64,000 bases of DNA from JAUWKC01 sp035529895 (GTDB lineage Bacteria > Planctomycetota > Phycisphaerae > Sedimentisphaerales > Anaerobacaceae): positions 117,948 through 181,947 of the forward strand of contig DATKVV010000008.1 of NCBI GenBank assembly GCA_035529895.1. Direction: 5' to 3'. Below, piece after piece: positions 8,848 to 18,227 of the stretch. Within the stretch, counting starts at the first letter, position 1. Each line of letters opens with the position of its first letter. The translations under genes were made by a program, and so were the position numbers. The notes under the pieces were generated by a model. The model saw only the letters and a program-made list of their open reading frames with translations, ran no database searches and was not told where the DNA came from.

Positions 8848-9882
8848 ATGAAAGAAATGTTGACGCCGAAGAAACTGCTGACCCAAATCACATCAGCGCT
8901 TGTTGTGCTGGTACTGGTGATGATTGTCTGCTCTATGATAGGCACGCAGAGGGTCTCATTGAAAGCTGCGTTCGGGGGGGCAGGTGGCGACGATGGTGTA
9001 AACACTGACTATGAAATATTCGTACGGGTCAGGCTGCCGCGGATTATGCTTGCCTGTCTGGTTGGCGCAGCTCTGGCGTGTTCGGGCGTTGTCTTCCAGG
9101 GAATCCTGCGCAATCCCCTGGCAGACCCTTACATCCTCGGGATATCCAGCGGCGCAGGTCTGGGGGCAATAATCGCCGTTGTTAGCGGATTTGGCTGGAC
9201 GTTTTGGGGGCGGTCGCCCATCGCGATTTTTGCCTTTGTCGGAGCGCTGGGAACGGTCTGGCTGGTATGGTCCATCGGGCGCTTGACGGGAAAGTCTCAT
9301 GTGACCGGCCTTTTGCTTGCGGGCGTTGTTGTAAATGCTTTTTTCTCATCAGTGATAATGTTCCTGACATCTGTGGCCAAGAGCGACCAGGTTTTTTCGA
9401 CAATATTCTGGCTGATGGGCAATATGACGGAAGAAGACTTTGCAGTCTTGTGGGTCGGCGCCGGATGCGTACTGGCGGGGATACTTGCACTGTTTTACAT
9501 CAGCCCGCAGTTAAACGCCATCAGCTTTGGCGATGAGGACGCCAGAACAATGGGCATAAGTACGGGCAGGATCCAGACGGCCGCGTTCGCCATTGCTGCG
9601 GCTATAACCGCTATTGCAGTCAGCCTGAGCGGGCTTATCGGTTTCGTTGGTCTTATCGTCCCGCACGGCATTCGTCTGGTGTTCGGGCCCGACCATCGCC
9701 AGCTTCTTCCTTTGAGTGCGATAACCGGCAGCATATTCCTGATTATTGCCGATGCCATTGCCCGAATAATTGTTGCCCCCGCCCAGTTGCCGGTGGGTGT
9801 GATTACGGCTATTGTCGGAGGCCCTTTTTTCCTGGTCATGCTGGTAAAATACGCGCGCAGGGTAGGCTGGTTGATACGATGA
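8848..9882 (+). CDS. FecCD/BtuC-type ABC importer permease
   Basis: Polytopic inner-membrane permease of about 344 residues with around ten hydrophobic helices. Family signatures are VRLPRIMLACLVGAALACSG, FQGILRNPLADPYILGISSG and GLIGFVGLIVPHGIRLVFGP, the last containing the coupling helix that contacts the ATPase. I preferred ATG 8848 over an upstream TTG at 8833 that overlaps the preceding gene. It partners with the binding protein before it and the ATPase after it, whose start overlaps its stop as ATGA. Confidence 0.9.
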   Translation: MKEMLTPKKLLTQITSALVVLVLVMIVCSMIGTQRVSLKAAFGGAGGDDGVNTDYEIFVRVRLPRIMLACLVGAALACSGVVFQGILRNPLADPYILGISSGAGLGAIIAVVSGFGWTFWGRSPIAIFAFVGALGTVWLVWSIGRLTGKSHVTGLLLAGVVVNAFFSSVIMFLTSVAKSDQVFSTIFWLMGNMTEEDFAVLWVGAGCVLAGILALFYISPQLNAISFGDEDARTMGISTGRIQTAAFAIAAAITAIAVSLSGLIGFVGLIVPHGIRLVFGPDHRQLLPLSAITGSIFLIIADAIARIIVAPAQLPVGVITAIVGGPFFLVMLVKYARRVGWLIR

Positions 9883-10706
9883 GCATTATCAAAGTCAGCA
9901 ATGTAAGTTTCGGATATTCCCGCGTCGAAGTATTGCGGAACCTGAGCTTTGAGGTTCCCGCTCGATCCTTCCTGGCTGTGGTCGGGCCGAACGGGGCGGG
10001 CAAAAGCACGTTGCTCAACCTGCTTTGCCGCACGCTCACGCCAAAATCGGGCGCGATAACCATAGACTCGTCCGCGATAGAATCGTATAGCACCAAAGCC
10101 CTTGCCCGCAAAGTCGCAGTGGTGCGCCAAGAGTTTATACCGGTATTCGGATTCACAGTCGTCGAGATGGTCTCGATGGCAAGAACGCCGTACTTCGATA
10201 CGTTCGGATTTGAAAGGAAAGCGGATAAGGAAATTATAGCTGAGGCGCTTGAAATGACCGACACGACCCGATTTGCCTCACGGAGGCTCGCAGAATTAAG
10301 CGGCGGAGAGCGGCAGCGGGTTTTTATTGCAAGAGCGCTTGCCCAGGACACGGCCATTTTGCTTCTGGACGAACCCACAAGCTTTCTTGACTTGAGACAT
10401 CAGGTTGCAATATACGATTTGTTGAAAAAACTACAGTTGGAGAAAGGAAAAACCATCGTTGCAGTAACGCACGATATTAACCTGGCCGCCCAGTACTGCG
10501 ACGAAACCCTTCTTATCGGGGCCGACTACTCATACTGTATAGGCCGGGCTGAACAAGTCCTTTCCGGCGAACAGATTGAAAAGGTCTTTGGCGTAAGGAC
10601 CTACGTGGGCAGAATAGACCGGGAAAATTTCTTCCTGCCACTGGGCAAATTTGCGAAGGACGCCGACGCAATCGCTACAAATCTCACCAGCAACCAACGG
10701 AAATAG
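9879..10706 (+). CDS. ABC importer ATPase (BtuD/FecE-like)
   Basis: A 275-residue nucleotide-binding subunit. It shows Walker A GPNGAGKST, a Q-loop (VVRQEFIP), the signature LSGGERQR, Walker B AILLLDEPTS with a D-loop, and the switch histidine in VAVTHDINLAAQYCD. It energises the permease encoded immediately upstream, and the overlap implies a shared transcript. The C-terminal 40 residues (from GRAEQVLSGEQIEKVFGV) match the usual tail of cobalamin/siderophore ATPases. It is the last gene of the mutL-importer run, followed by a 200-bp gap with its own promoter for the next gene. Confidence 0.92.
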   Translation: MSIIKVSNVSFGYSRVEVLRNLSFEVPARSFLAVVGPNGAGKSTLLNLLCRTLTPKSGAITIDSSAIESYSTKALARKVAVVRQEFIPVFGFTVVEMVSMARTPYFDTFGFERKADKEIIAEALEMTDTTRFASRRLAELSGGERQRVFIARALAQDTAILLLDEPTSFLDLRHQVAIYDLLKKLQLEKGKTIVAVTHDINLAAQYCDETLLIGADYSYCIGRAEQVLSGEQIEKVFGVRTYVGRIDRENFFLPLGKFAKDADAIATNLTSNQRK

Positions 10707-10827
10707 AAGCGAGCATATTGACATAACTGCCTCAGTATCAACAAGTTAGGTGAATATGATAAAATACCTTGCAGATTACGGTTGAACTGATTATACTTTT
10801 GCCGCTCTTTTATTGTGGAGCAAGTAT

Positions 10828-10853
10828 TTTACATACGTGAGGTATGCTATAAT
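10828..10853 (+). promoter_or_regulatory. Predicted extended -10 promoter for the DksA-like gene
   Basis: TGCTATAAT (10845-10853) is a perfect extended -10, with a weak TTTACA-like element upstream at a short spacing. It lies 56 bp before the GTG start at 10909. A short inverted repeat, CATAC-5-GTATG (10832-10846), overlaps it. Confidence 0.5.
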
Positions 10854-10908
10854 AGTAAATTCGGTAAATTCAAAAAAGGCTATTGCAGTAAGAAAGGTAG
10901 TTTGAGAG

Positions 10909-11430
10909 GTGGCACAGAAACGGAAGAAGGCTTCAGACAAGAAACCAGGCTCAGGTGGGGCGAAAAAAGATCGCCTCACTGCCGCTGATATCGAGCGTTT
11001 CGAGCAAATGCTCCTGGAAAAACGCAGAGAAATTGTGGGCGACGTAAACACGATGGAAGACGAAGCCCTAAGAAAGGCCCGGCTCGATGCCACGGGAAAC
11101 CTCTCAAGTATGCCAATCCATATGGCTGACCTCGGTACTGATAATTATGAGCAGGAATTCGCTTTGGGATTGATGGACAGCGAAATAAGGCTGTTGAGGG
11201 AAATCGATGATGCCCTCCAGCGTATTCAGCAGGGAGCTTATGGCATCTGCGAAGGCACCGGCAAGCCAATACCGAAAGCTCGGCTTGAAGCCCAGCCTTG
11301 GGCGAGATACTGTGTTGAGTACGCCCGCTTGTTGGAGCAAGGGTATGTAACAGGGCAAGAGCGGTCGGTATTAGATTTCGGGCAAGAAGAAACGGAACAG
11401 GAGGAGGACCAGAACGAACCGGAGCCGTAA
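10909..11430 (+). CDS. DksA/TraR-family RNA-polymerase-binding protein with degenerate zinc finger
   Basis: A 173-residue protein with a basic Lys-rich N-terminus, a coiled-coil region (about 25-105: DIERFEQMLLEKRREI...IRLLREIDDALQRI) and the DksA-type C-terminal block GAYGICEGTGKPIPKARLEA followed by PWARYCVEYA. Canonical DksA has CxxC...CxxC. Here Cys114 and Cys135 remain, while the partners are Thr117 and Tyr138, so a classical four-Cys zinc site cannot form. Family members insert the coiled coil into the RNA polymerase secondary channel to modulate transcription. The acidic tail (EETEQEEDQNEPEP) is unusual. The start is GTG with AGAAAGG about 11 bases upstream. Confidence 0.85.
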   Translation: MAQKRKKASDKKPGSGGAKKDRLTAADIERFEQMLLEKRREIVGDVNTMEDEALRKARLDATGNLSSMPIHMADLGTDNYEQEFALGLMDSEIRLLREIDDALQRIQQGAYGICEGTGKPIPKARLEAQPWARYCVEYARLLEQGYVTGQERSVLDFGQEETEQEEDQNEPEP

Positions 11431-11609
11431 TCTGCGTCGAGGAATAGGGCCGCTTTTAACCGAAAGCTGAAACAATCGCATATAGCAAAACCAGGTCCGG
11501 CCCGAGCGTCGGCACGTAAGAATCCTTATCTGTCCAGCCAGCGTAAAGAGAAACGGCCGGCAGAGACATATTCCATTTCATCGCAGGAAGCCTAAACTAA
11601 CATTTTGCC

Positions 11610-11822
11610 ATGAAACGCAGATGTCCAGTATGCCATAGAATCATCAAAGCACCGCTCATACAGGAAGCCAAGGCCGGGAAATTCTTTCCTTTTTGCTCGA
11701 AGCGGTGCAAGTTGATAGACTTGGGCGCCTGGCTGGATGCTGAATACAGAATGGTCTCCGATTTGAAGTCTGACAATGCCAACAACGCATCCGACACCGC
11801 CTCAAATGGCAAAAACACCTAA
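11610..11822 (+). CDS. yacG: DNA gyrase inhibitor YacG-like zinc protein
   Basis: A 70-residue protein with the YacG signature: CPVC near the N-terminus, then FCSKRCKLIDLGAWLDAEYR, giving the four zinc-binding cysteines in CxxC...CxxxC spacing. YacG binds GyrB and inhibits gyrase in Escherichia coli. A similar role here is inferred from the family. The C-terminal 20 residues are Asn/Ser/Asp-rich and probably disordered. No strong ribosome-binding site is seen before ATG 11610. Confidence 0.85.
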   Translation: MKRRCPVCHRIIKAPLIQEAKAGKFFPFCSKRCKLIDLGAWLDAEYRMVSDLKSDNANNASDTASNGKNT

Positions 11823-12260
11823 GTTTCGTGCATAACCGAGCACTTAAAGAATCTGCCTGGAGTACGTTGCTACAAATCGCGAGGGAATTTCCGGATTTAA
11901 GGCGTATAACAGATTGTTTCCCGCCGGCGATTACTGCCCGCGGGTGTCGACAACTCCATCTGACTTTGCGGCGCGGGCGCGTGAGCAAAGCAAACTCCCG
12001 GTGAGCTGTTGCGGGTTGGTACCATGGGATAGCTTCAATGAAGCAGTAAACTATCCAGACCACACCTTCATCAAAAACGCTGTCGGCGCGGCAGCTTGAG
12101 GATAATATAGACGCATACTTGGGCCGTTGAAAAACGGCAATGGCAGATGACACGAGCAAAAAATATTGGAAAATCTATTGAAGCTGACCGATAATAAGTT
12201 ATATAGTAAGTTTCCCACGCGGAATCTGTGTTGTTGCTAACCTTTTTGAAAGGATGCAAG
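11823..12260. other. Intergenic region with predicted promoter near its right end
   Basis: No convincing gene is seen. A 61-codon frame (11914-12099) lacks a ribosome-binding site and recognisable features. Near the right end two overlapping promoter-like arrangements point to the membrane-protein gene: TTGGAA-18-GATAAT (12166-12195) and TTGAAG-16-TATATA (12178-12205). Confidence 0.5.
12166..12205 (+). promoter_or_regulatory. Candidate promoter pair for the membrane protein at 12261
   Basis: TTGGAA with 18-base spacing to GATAAT, and TTGAAG with 16-base spacing to TATATA, overlap in this AT-rich stretch. Either would start transcription 45-60 bp before the gene. Sequence resemblance only. 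Confidence 0.35.
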
Positions 12261-13577
12261 ATGAACAACGAGAAACAATCGGCCCAGGTTTTTGAAAACC
12301 TTCTTTTCCCCAAAGTATTCGAAACCTTCCGTATTGCCATCTACTACAAGAATATGATGATTGCCTTTGTGGCAGTGGCCGTTATATGCCTTGTTGGCTG
12401 GCTCATGGACTTCAGCCAGACAGTCGTTGTTGATGAGCAGAGCGGAATTACCGAACTGCAGGTCTACATGGAAGGCGGGGCTGACGCCGTGAAAGAGTTC
12501 CGCCAGATGCGGGAGGAAGCAGGTCCGCGTGAGGGAGTCTTTTCGACGCTCTGGCACGTTGTCGGACTACGGTTTCATGATTCGCTGGGCTCGCTGGCCG
12601 CACTTAATTTGCTAAGCGTAGCCCAGAATGTTGCTTACTGCATTAGGGCAATAGTGTGGGCTTTCAGATGCCATTTTATTTACTGTGTCATATTTGGATT
12701 GATAAAGCTTGCCGTGATTTCGTTTGCGGGCGGCGCCATTTGCAGGTTTGCAGCGTTGCAGTTTGCCAGAGGTGAGAAGCCCGGACTCATTGAGGTTTTG
12801 CGCTTCACCACAAGAAAATTCCTGAGTTTATTTGCCGCACCTTTGGCGCCAATCGGCATAATCATAGTCATAGGCTTCTTTGTGTTTCTTTTGGGGCTGA
12901 TGGGCAACATTCGATGGGCCGGTGAGTTGATAATGGCGATTTTTATGCTGCTGGCACTGCTTGCCGGCTTTCTGATAACGATTATTATAATAGGAGCAGT
13001 CGCAGGGTTTAATCTTATGTTTCCTGCCGTGGTATACAGCGGTGCTGATTGTTTTGAAGCAATAAGTCATGCCTTCAGCTATGTTTATTCGAAACCCTGG
13101 CGGATGGCTTTTTATACTGCTCTGGCGGCAGTTTACGGTGCAATCTGTTATATCTTTGTGCGTTTGTTTGCCTTTGTGCTGCTGATTGTCACGTACGGGC
13201 TGCTGGACGTCGGTGTCTTCGGAGCGACCGACGCCAACAAGCTGGCACGAATCTGGGCCAAACCTGAGTTCTTTAATTTGCTCGGCTCGAACGGTGGAGT
13301 CTCATTGAACTGGTCGGAGGGAATTGCGGCTTTTGTTGTCTACTTATTGGTCCTGGCCGTCGTCGGGCTCGTACTGGCTTTTATTGTGAGTTTTTATTTC
13401 TCCGCAAATACCATAATCTACTCACTTATGCGTAATCGAGTGGACAATACTGCTCTGGATGACATCTATATATATTCGGAGGAGGCCCAGACAGAGCCGG
13501 GTGGTATTGAGGCTGTATCTGATGAATCGCTGCCGCAGGCGGAAGCAGAATCGGATTCATCCTCCACGACCGAATGA
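12261..13577 (+). CDS. Polytopic membrane protein of unknown function
   Basis: A 438-residue integral membrane protein with about seven hydrophobic segments. They begin at MMIAFVAVAVICLVGWLMDF, include a very hydrophobic stretch around PIGIIIVIGFFVFLLGLM and LLALLAGFLITIIIIGAVAG, and end at VVYLLVLAVVGLVLAFIVSF. A loop of about 70 residues after the first helix and an acidic Ser/Glu-rich tail are probably soluble. I do not recognise a family with certainty. The overall look resembles membrane proteins with a YIP1/DUF-type bundle. The start is ATG 12261, preceded by AAAGGA. An upstream in-frame ATG at 12228 lacks a ribosome-binding site. Confidence 0.8.
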   Translation: MNNEKQSAQVFENLLFPKVFETFRIAIYYKNMMIAFVAVAVICLVGWLMDFSQTVVVDEQSGITELQVYMEGGADAVKEFRQMREEAGPREGVFSTLWHVVGLRFHDSLGSLAALNLLSVAQNVAYCIRAIVWAFRCHFIYCVIFGLIKLAVISFAGGAICRFAALQFARGEKPGLIEVLRFTTRKFLSLFAAPLAPIGIIIVIGFFVFLLGLMGNIRWAGELIMAIFMLLALLAGFLITIIIIGAVAGFNLMFPAVVYSGADCFEAISHAFSYVYSKPWRMAFYTALAAVYGAICYIFVRLFAFVLLIVTYGLLDVGVFGATDANKLARIWAKPEFFNLLGSNGGVSLNWSEGIAAFVVYLLVLAVVGLVLAFIVSFYFSANTIIYSLMRNRVDNTALDDIYIYSEEAQTEPGGIEAVSDESLPQAEAESDSSSTTE

Positions 13578-13770
13578 AAGGGAATTCCTGCCGTGAATGC
13601 CGCAAAGCACAGCACGGTAGCTACACCGTCAGGCGCCAGGATATTAATGCAGGTGCGCCTTTGAAGGCATCTGTGTGTGCCTTGCCCGGCCACACGGTGA
13701 GGATAATTCCTTGACGCATGGTTGAGTTGCTAATAAAATTGAGCCTGTTTGCAGTTGCAGGGAGATAACT

Positions 13771-13794
13771 ATGGTGATGAGAAAGTATGGCTGA
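13771..13794 (+). CDS. Possible 7-codon leader peptide overlapping the next start
   Basis: ATG 13771 with GGGAG about 7 bases upstream opens a mini-frame (MVMRKYG then TGA). It ends at 13794, overlapping the start codon 13787 of the dehydratase gene, which itself lacks a well-spaced Shine-Dalgarno. Translational coupling is inferred from this geometry. It may be chance. Confidence 0.25.
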   Translation: MVMRKYG

Positions 13795-15736
13795 CTTAAA
13801 CCCAAATACGCAGTTTAAAAGCGACAAGCAAAGTGCTTCTGAATTTCCAACGCCTCCCGCCAGCCTGCTCAGGTTTCGCAAACCGCTGATTATACTTGCA
13901 CATCTGATTGCTTTCGCAGGCTCTCTGATGCTTGCATTCCTGCTGACGAGCAATATGCAATTCAGACGCAGCTGGCTGGTGGGTCAATATCCGGCTTTAC
14001 TTCTTTTATTCATCATAATCAAGCTGCCCATCTTCGCTGTATTCAAGCAGTACCGGGGGTGGTGGCGATATGTTGGCATATCAGACCTTACGGGTATTCT
14101 GCGTGCTTCACTTGTCAGCACGTTCGTAATCGTGTCTCTTTGGACCGCCTTGATTTACGCACCAACTCCGGTCCGTCAACAGGCACAGGAGTTAACGGAT
14201 GTCGGACAGGGTGTCTTCATGGCCGATCTGTTCATCACGTTTTTGCTGCTGGCGGGGTTGCGGATGGCAGTAAGGCTGTACCACGAGGAGTTTCGGACCG
14301 TCGAAAGCGGTCGACTGAAGCGACTTCTTATAGTCGGCGCGGGCAACGCCGGCGAAGCGCTTGTGCGCGAAATTCACCGGATGCCTGTTGGCGAATACGA
14401 CGTCGTCGGATTTGTTGATGATGACCCTGCAAAGCAAGGCACCAATATCCACGGTATACCGATACTCGGCACTGTCGAGCAACTCCCTGCGATTTGCACA
14501 AACAAGAGTATCGAAGAGATTGCCATAGCAATGCCCTCAGCGAGCCATCATCAGCTCAGGCGCGTTATCCAGGTGTGTGAAGGCACCAAAATCCGGTTCC
14601 GGACTGTGCCATCAATCACGGACATCGCCTCCGGCAGATTTCGTGTTTCCCAGATTCGCGATGTTGATATCAACGACTTGCTTGGCCGGGAAGTTGTGCA
14701 GCTCGACCTCGAATTAATCGAGGCGTTTATTAGGGACAAGACCGTGCTGATTACCGGCGCCGGCGGCTCTATCGGCTCGGAGATGTGCAGACAGGTATGC
14801 AATTTTGGGCCCAGGCTGCTTTTGCTTGTCGAGCAGGCGGAAAACCCGTTGTTCTACGTGGAACGCGAATTAAACATGAAATTTCCGGATGTCTCTGTAA
14901 AAGCGGTTATATGCAATATTACGGACAAGGGGCGAGTTGAGGAAGTTTTCCAAAGGTATAAACCGGATGTTGTCATTCACGCTGCGGCTCATAAACATGT
15001 TCCCATGATGGAGTTAAATCCCGGCGAGGCCGTTAAGAACAACGTTGTCGGCACACAAACTGTCGCCGATGCCGCCGATAAATACGGTACCGCTAATTTT
15101 GTAATGATCAGCACCGACAAGGCCGTTAACCCGACCAGCGTAATGGGTTCTTCTAAACGGGTCGCGGAAATGTATATTCAGGACTTGAACAGGACCAGCA
15201 AGACACATTTTGTCACTGTGCGGTTTGGCAATGTGCTCGGCTCGGAAGGCTCGGTCGTGCCCATCTTCAAGAGGCAGATAGCCGAGGGAGGCCCTGTGAC
15301 TATTACCCATCCTGAGATGAAGCGCTATTTTATGGCTATATCAGAGGCCGTGCAGCTTGTCCTGCAGGCTGCAACGATGGGCCAGGGCGGCGAAATCTTT
15401 GTCCTTGACATGGGTGAGCCGGTAAGAATTGTGGATTTGGCGAGAGAGCTTATTACGTTGAGCGGCTTTAGGCCTGGAGAGGATATTGAAATGATTTACA
15501 CCGGCCCCCGAGCCGGGGAGAAGCTTTTTGAGGAGCTATCAATAAAGGGCGAGGACATGCAGCCCACTCGGCATCCGAAGATTGGCATCTGGAAGAACAT
15601 CACGACCGACCGGGAGAAGCTTCGCACCGGCATAAGCGAACTGGTTAAAGCGGCACAGACGCAGAACCATGGCGAAATCGCTATGAAAATAAGGCAGCTT
15701 GTGCCAGAATATATTGGGGGCAATAACACTAACTGA
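13787..15736 (+). CDS. Membrane-bound nucleotide-sugar 4,6-dehydratase (WbpM/PglF/CapD family)
   Basis: A 649-residue polysaccharide-biosynthesis enzyme. The N-terminus has four transmembrane helices (about residues 35-170). A first Rossmann-like CoA-binding/NAD domain follows (RLLIVGAGNAGEALVREI), then the extended SDR catalytic domain with VLITGAGGSIGSEMCRQ. The catalytic region reads MISTDKAVNPTSVMGSSKR, the S-x-D-K/SSK arrangement of UDP-GlcNAc C6 dehydratases such as WbpM and PglF. The C-terminal GPRAGEKLFEEL is also family-typical. The likely product is a UDP-4-keto-6-deoxy sugar for surface glycans. Substrate specificity is inferred. Confidence 0.92.
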   Translation: MADLNPNTQFKSDKQSASEFPTPPASLLRFRKPLIILAHLIAFAGSLMLAFLLTSNMQFRRSWLVGQYPALLLLFIIIKLPIFAVFKQYRGWWRYVGISDLTGILRASLVSTFVIVSLWTALIYAPTPVRQQAQELTDVGQGVFMADLFITFLLLAGLRMAVRLYHEEFRTVESGRLKRLLIVGAGNAGEALVREIHRMPVGEYDVVGFVDDDPAKQGTNIHGIPILGTVEQLPAICTNKSIEEIAIAMPSASHHQLRRVIQVCEGTKIRFRTVPSITDIASGRFRVSQIRDVDINDLLGREVVQLDLELIEAFIRDKTVLITGAGGSIGSEMCRQVCNFGPRLLLLVEQAENPLFYVERELNMKFPDVSVKAVICNITDKGRVEEVFQRYKPDVVIHAAAHKHVPMMELNPGEAVKNNVVGTQTVADAADKYGTANFVMISTDKAVNPTSVMGSSKRVAEMYIQDLNRTSKTHFVTVRFGNVLGSEGSVVPIFKRQIAEGGPVTITHPEMKRYFMAISEAVQLVLQAATMGQGGEIFVLDMGEPVRIVDLARELITLSGFRPGEDIEMIYTGPRAGEKLFEELSIKGEDMQPTRHPKIGIWKNITTDREKLRTGISELVKAAQTQNHGEIAMKIRQLVPEYIGGNNTN

Positions 15737-15945
15737 GCAGCGCGGATTAGCGCTAAACCGTGTCTTTTCGTGCAATTCTCTTGGGCGCCACCTGCTGCGA
15801 AGGGGTCGCAGCCGATATTTGCAGCGTCTGCGGGAAGCCTGTTGTGAAATACTGAAAGTTCGCTCTAATTCTCTTGCAATATTGCCTCGTTGCGGGTAGA
15901 TTAGTTCGAAACCACGCTTTTCGAAGAATTGTGCCTCAGAAAATT

Positions 15946-16036
15946 GGAGAGGTGGCCGAGTGGCTGAAGGCAACGGTTTGCTAAACCGTCCAGTGGGTAT
16001 AAACCCGCTGCGCGGGTTCGAATCCCGCCCTCTCCG
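15946..16036 (+). tRNA. tRNA-Ser (anticodon GCT)
   Basis: A 91-nt class II tRNA. The acceptor GGAGAGG pairs with CCTCTCC, with G as discriminator. The D arm contains GGCCGAGTGGCTGAAGGC. The anticodon loop TTGCTAA gives GCT. A long variable arm (GTGGGTATAAACCCGC) and the T arm GGGTTCGAATCCC complete it. No CCA is encoded. Confidence 0.97.
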
Positions 16037-16726
16037 TTAGCTTTTCGAATGCGGTTGCGAATAACCGTGAAACCCGCTGCCGCAGCCAATAACACGTCAT
16101 CATAGAACCCGGCATTTTCCCGCCCCAGCCGCCGCAAATCCCCCCACCGCATCGGCCTGCCATGTTGTTTTCTGACGTGGTTGCCCGAAAAAATCCGTCC
16201 ACGCGAAAAAAACTGCGTTCGAGCTGTCCGATAGCCTCTCCGCTTTACCCCCAAAAACAGGATTTTTATAACCGACCGCACAACCGGCAGGAAAAAACAT
16301 AAGGCCGCGAACAAAACCTCTTGAATTAAGATGCGTAATCGGGTATAATTTATGCATAGTGGCTCACCAAGGTTGGGGGATTGTACCAAAACTTCTTTAT
16401 GTTGGGAGGGTGCCCGCGAGCTAAAAAAGGCTTATTTTCTGTATTCTACGCCCCATTCCACACCGAAGTAAAAAAATTTGGTGGGAAAGGACATTTTTTT
16501 GTCAACATTTGCCTGTTCGGTGGCGGCGTATATATAGGACGGTGATGTGATTATGGATTAATCCTTGCTGCCGGCGCAGTTTCCGGGCGCCTGTAGAAGG
16601 AACCTGTCTTATTGACAATATGGATGTTCTTCGCAGACGGATGCGGTAGCGCCCCATACCCTTGCCAAGTCTGTTTGCTGAAAACAGCAAGCTGATAGGT
16701 TCGTTATATCTCAAAAGGAGACCACG
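16037..16726. other. Non-coding stretch between tRNA-Ser and the dockerin gene
   Basis: No gene was found. The antisense frames here overlap the tRNA or lack start signals. The last 220 bases are GC-richer, include short complementary stretches (for example GCTGAAAACAGC around 16677-16688), and end with the ribosome-binding site AAAAGGAG before ATG 16727. A structured leader is possible but I recognise no known RNA family. Confidence 0.5.
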
Positions 16727-18148
16727 ATGAAAAAACTGCTGATTCTGACATTAGCCCTCGCGATGGCCCCAGTAACGTTGGGGCAGGTCACGCTGAAAGT
16801 ATGCGAGGCTGACGGTATGACCCCATTCGATTGTAATAGTGGCGTTATGGTCGGCACAAGCCTTACCCTGATTGTAACTTCGGATACCAACGATTACTGG
16901 GCCGGCGGCCTGTTTATCGAGGGGCAGAACAGGCTTCTGGGCACACTGGCCGCAAGAGATTACGACCCGAATACAGACGACTGGACAGGCTCTCACACCG
17001 AAAACGCAGGCGACTTTGCCTATGTAGTACAGTGGAAAGACTCCTCGATATGGGGCTTTGACATGTATACCTTTTATCCCGTTGACGGCAATAATGACAG
17101 TAGTACGCAACCGGGCGACTGGTTTACCATCGATTACCATGCCGACGACGTGGGTGATTGCAATGTAAAATTCTATAATTACCGTACGGAGTGGAATGAC
17201 GCCAATTGTTACGTCACTTCCAGTCACATCACTATCCATAATGTCCCGACACGCGACCTCACCTCCGATCAGATAGTTAATTTCGACGATTTTGCCATAT
17301 TTGCTTCGCACTGGAATGACTCAAACTGTGACGACCCCAACTGGTGTGACGGCGCCGACCTGGACCGCGACGGTGATGTTGACTACAATGATGTGGAGCT
17401 TTTTGTCGACTTCTGGCTCTGGCCGTCTTCAGACCAAACACAAGGAGGCGGCGGCAATCCGGAACCCAATGAGCCTAATTACCCCCAGGACCCCAATATA
17501 ATATATAGCATTGTCGATACAAACGACAGCAACGAAATCACTGTAGATGCTAACACCAGCGTCACGCTGTATGTCAAGATGGCGACCATAGGAACCGGCA
17601 ATGTATCGATTTTCGACATTGAAGTCAACATCTCGGACCCGAACCTCGGCTCCATCGACAACAGGCAGTATGACCCTAACGACCCCAACGCCAGCACCGC
17701 CCGGATTCTGGCCGAGCCCCGAGACGAGGATTGGGACTGCTGGGGTCCCGGCCTTACCCAGCCCGAAGGCATCGAATTCTACGCAGTAAACCTGGAATCT
17801 TCGATTTACGACGGCAATCTGGCAAGTTTCATCTTCACCTGTACAGGCCCCGGCGACGTCGTGCTGACTCTTATAAACTATTGTTCGTATGACGTTAACA
17901 ACAATCAGGTATACCCCACGCTCCAGAGCATTGTCATCCACCAAATGGAAGCCGGTTCGGAGCAGATGATGACAGGCGGCGAAATGCTGTCAACGCAAGA
18001 GTCCTTACCTTCGGACCCGGCAGACGAACCAACTACCGGTGAGCTTGCCGATTGGCTGGAGCAATTATGGAGCCAGGAGAAAGACGTCAGAGATACTTAC
18101 ACCAAGACGGAATGGGAGGAGTTCATTAACAGCGTCGGTAACCCATAA
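16727..18148 (+). CDS. Secreted dockerin-type protein
   Basis: A 473-residue exported protein with a Sec signal (MKKLLILTLALAMAPVTLGQ). Residues 20-175 look like a beta-sandwich, and a second beta-rich module covers about 250-395. Between them (about 178-230) lie two dockerin-like EF-hand segments: SDQIVNFDDFAIFASHW, then DLDRDGDVDYNDVELFVDFW, the DxDxDGxVxxxD calcium-binding pattern. The linker is Pro/Asn-rich (NPEPNEPNYPQDPN) and the C-terminus is an acidic helical tail. Such dockerins are common in secreted planctomycete proteins without a known cellulosome. No cohesin scaffold is obvious, though the second module could be cohesin-like. The ribosome-binding site is strong. The next gene starts 79 bp later. 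Confidence 0.8.
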   Translation: MKKLLILTLALAMAPVTLGQVTLKVCEADGMTPFDCNSGVMVGTSLTLIVTSDTNDYWAGGLFIEGQNRLLGTLAARDYDPNTDDWTGSHTENAGDFAYVVQWKDSSIWGFDMYTFYPVDGNNDSSTQPGDWFTIDYHADDVGDCNVKFYNYRTEWNDANCYVTSSHITIHNVPTRDLTSDQIVNFDDFAIFASHWNDSNCDDPNWCDGADLDRDGDVDYNDVELFVDFWLWPSSDQTQGGGGNPEPNEPNYPQDPNIIYSIVDTNDSNEITVDANTSVTLYVKMATIGTGNVSIFDIEVNISDPNLGSIDNRQYDPNDPNASTARILAEPRDEDWDCWGPGLTQPEGIEFYAVNLESSIYDGNLASFIFTCTGPGDVVLTLINYCSYDVNNNQVYPTLQSIVIHQMEAGSEQMMTGGEMLSTQESLPSDPADEPTTGELADWLEQLWSQEKDVRDTYTKTEWEEFINSVGNP

Positions 18149-18227
18149 CGGTAAGTTCAAAAATAGAACGCTGCACCAGAATGCGAGAATTCAAAGTTAT
18201 ATGAGACAATAAAGGAAAGGCGGTATT

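Noticed and set aside
11914..12099. 61-codon frame in the intergenic region
   Set aside because: No ribosome-binding site or recognisable features.
15901..16389. Minus-strand frame across tRNA-Ser
   Set aside because: It reads antisense through the tRNA and gives the typical GGIRTRAAGLYPLDGLANRC shadow peptide. It is not a gene.
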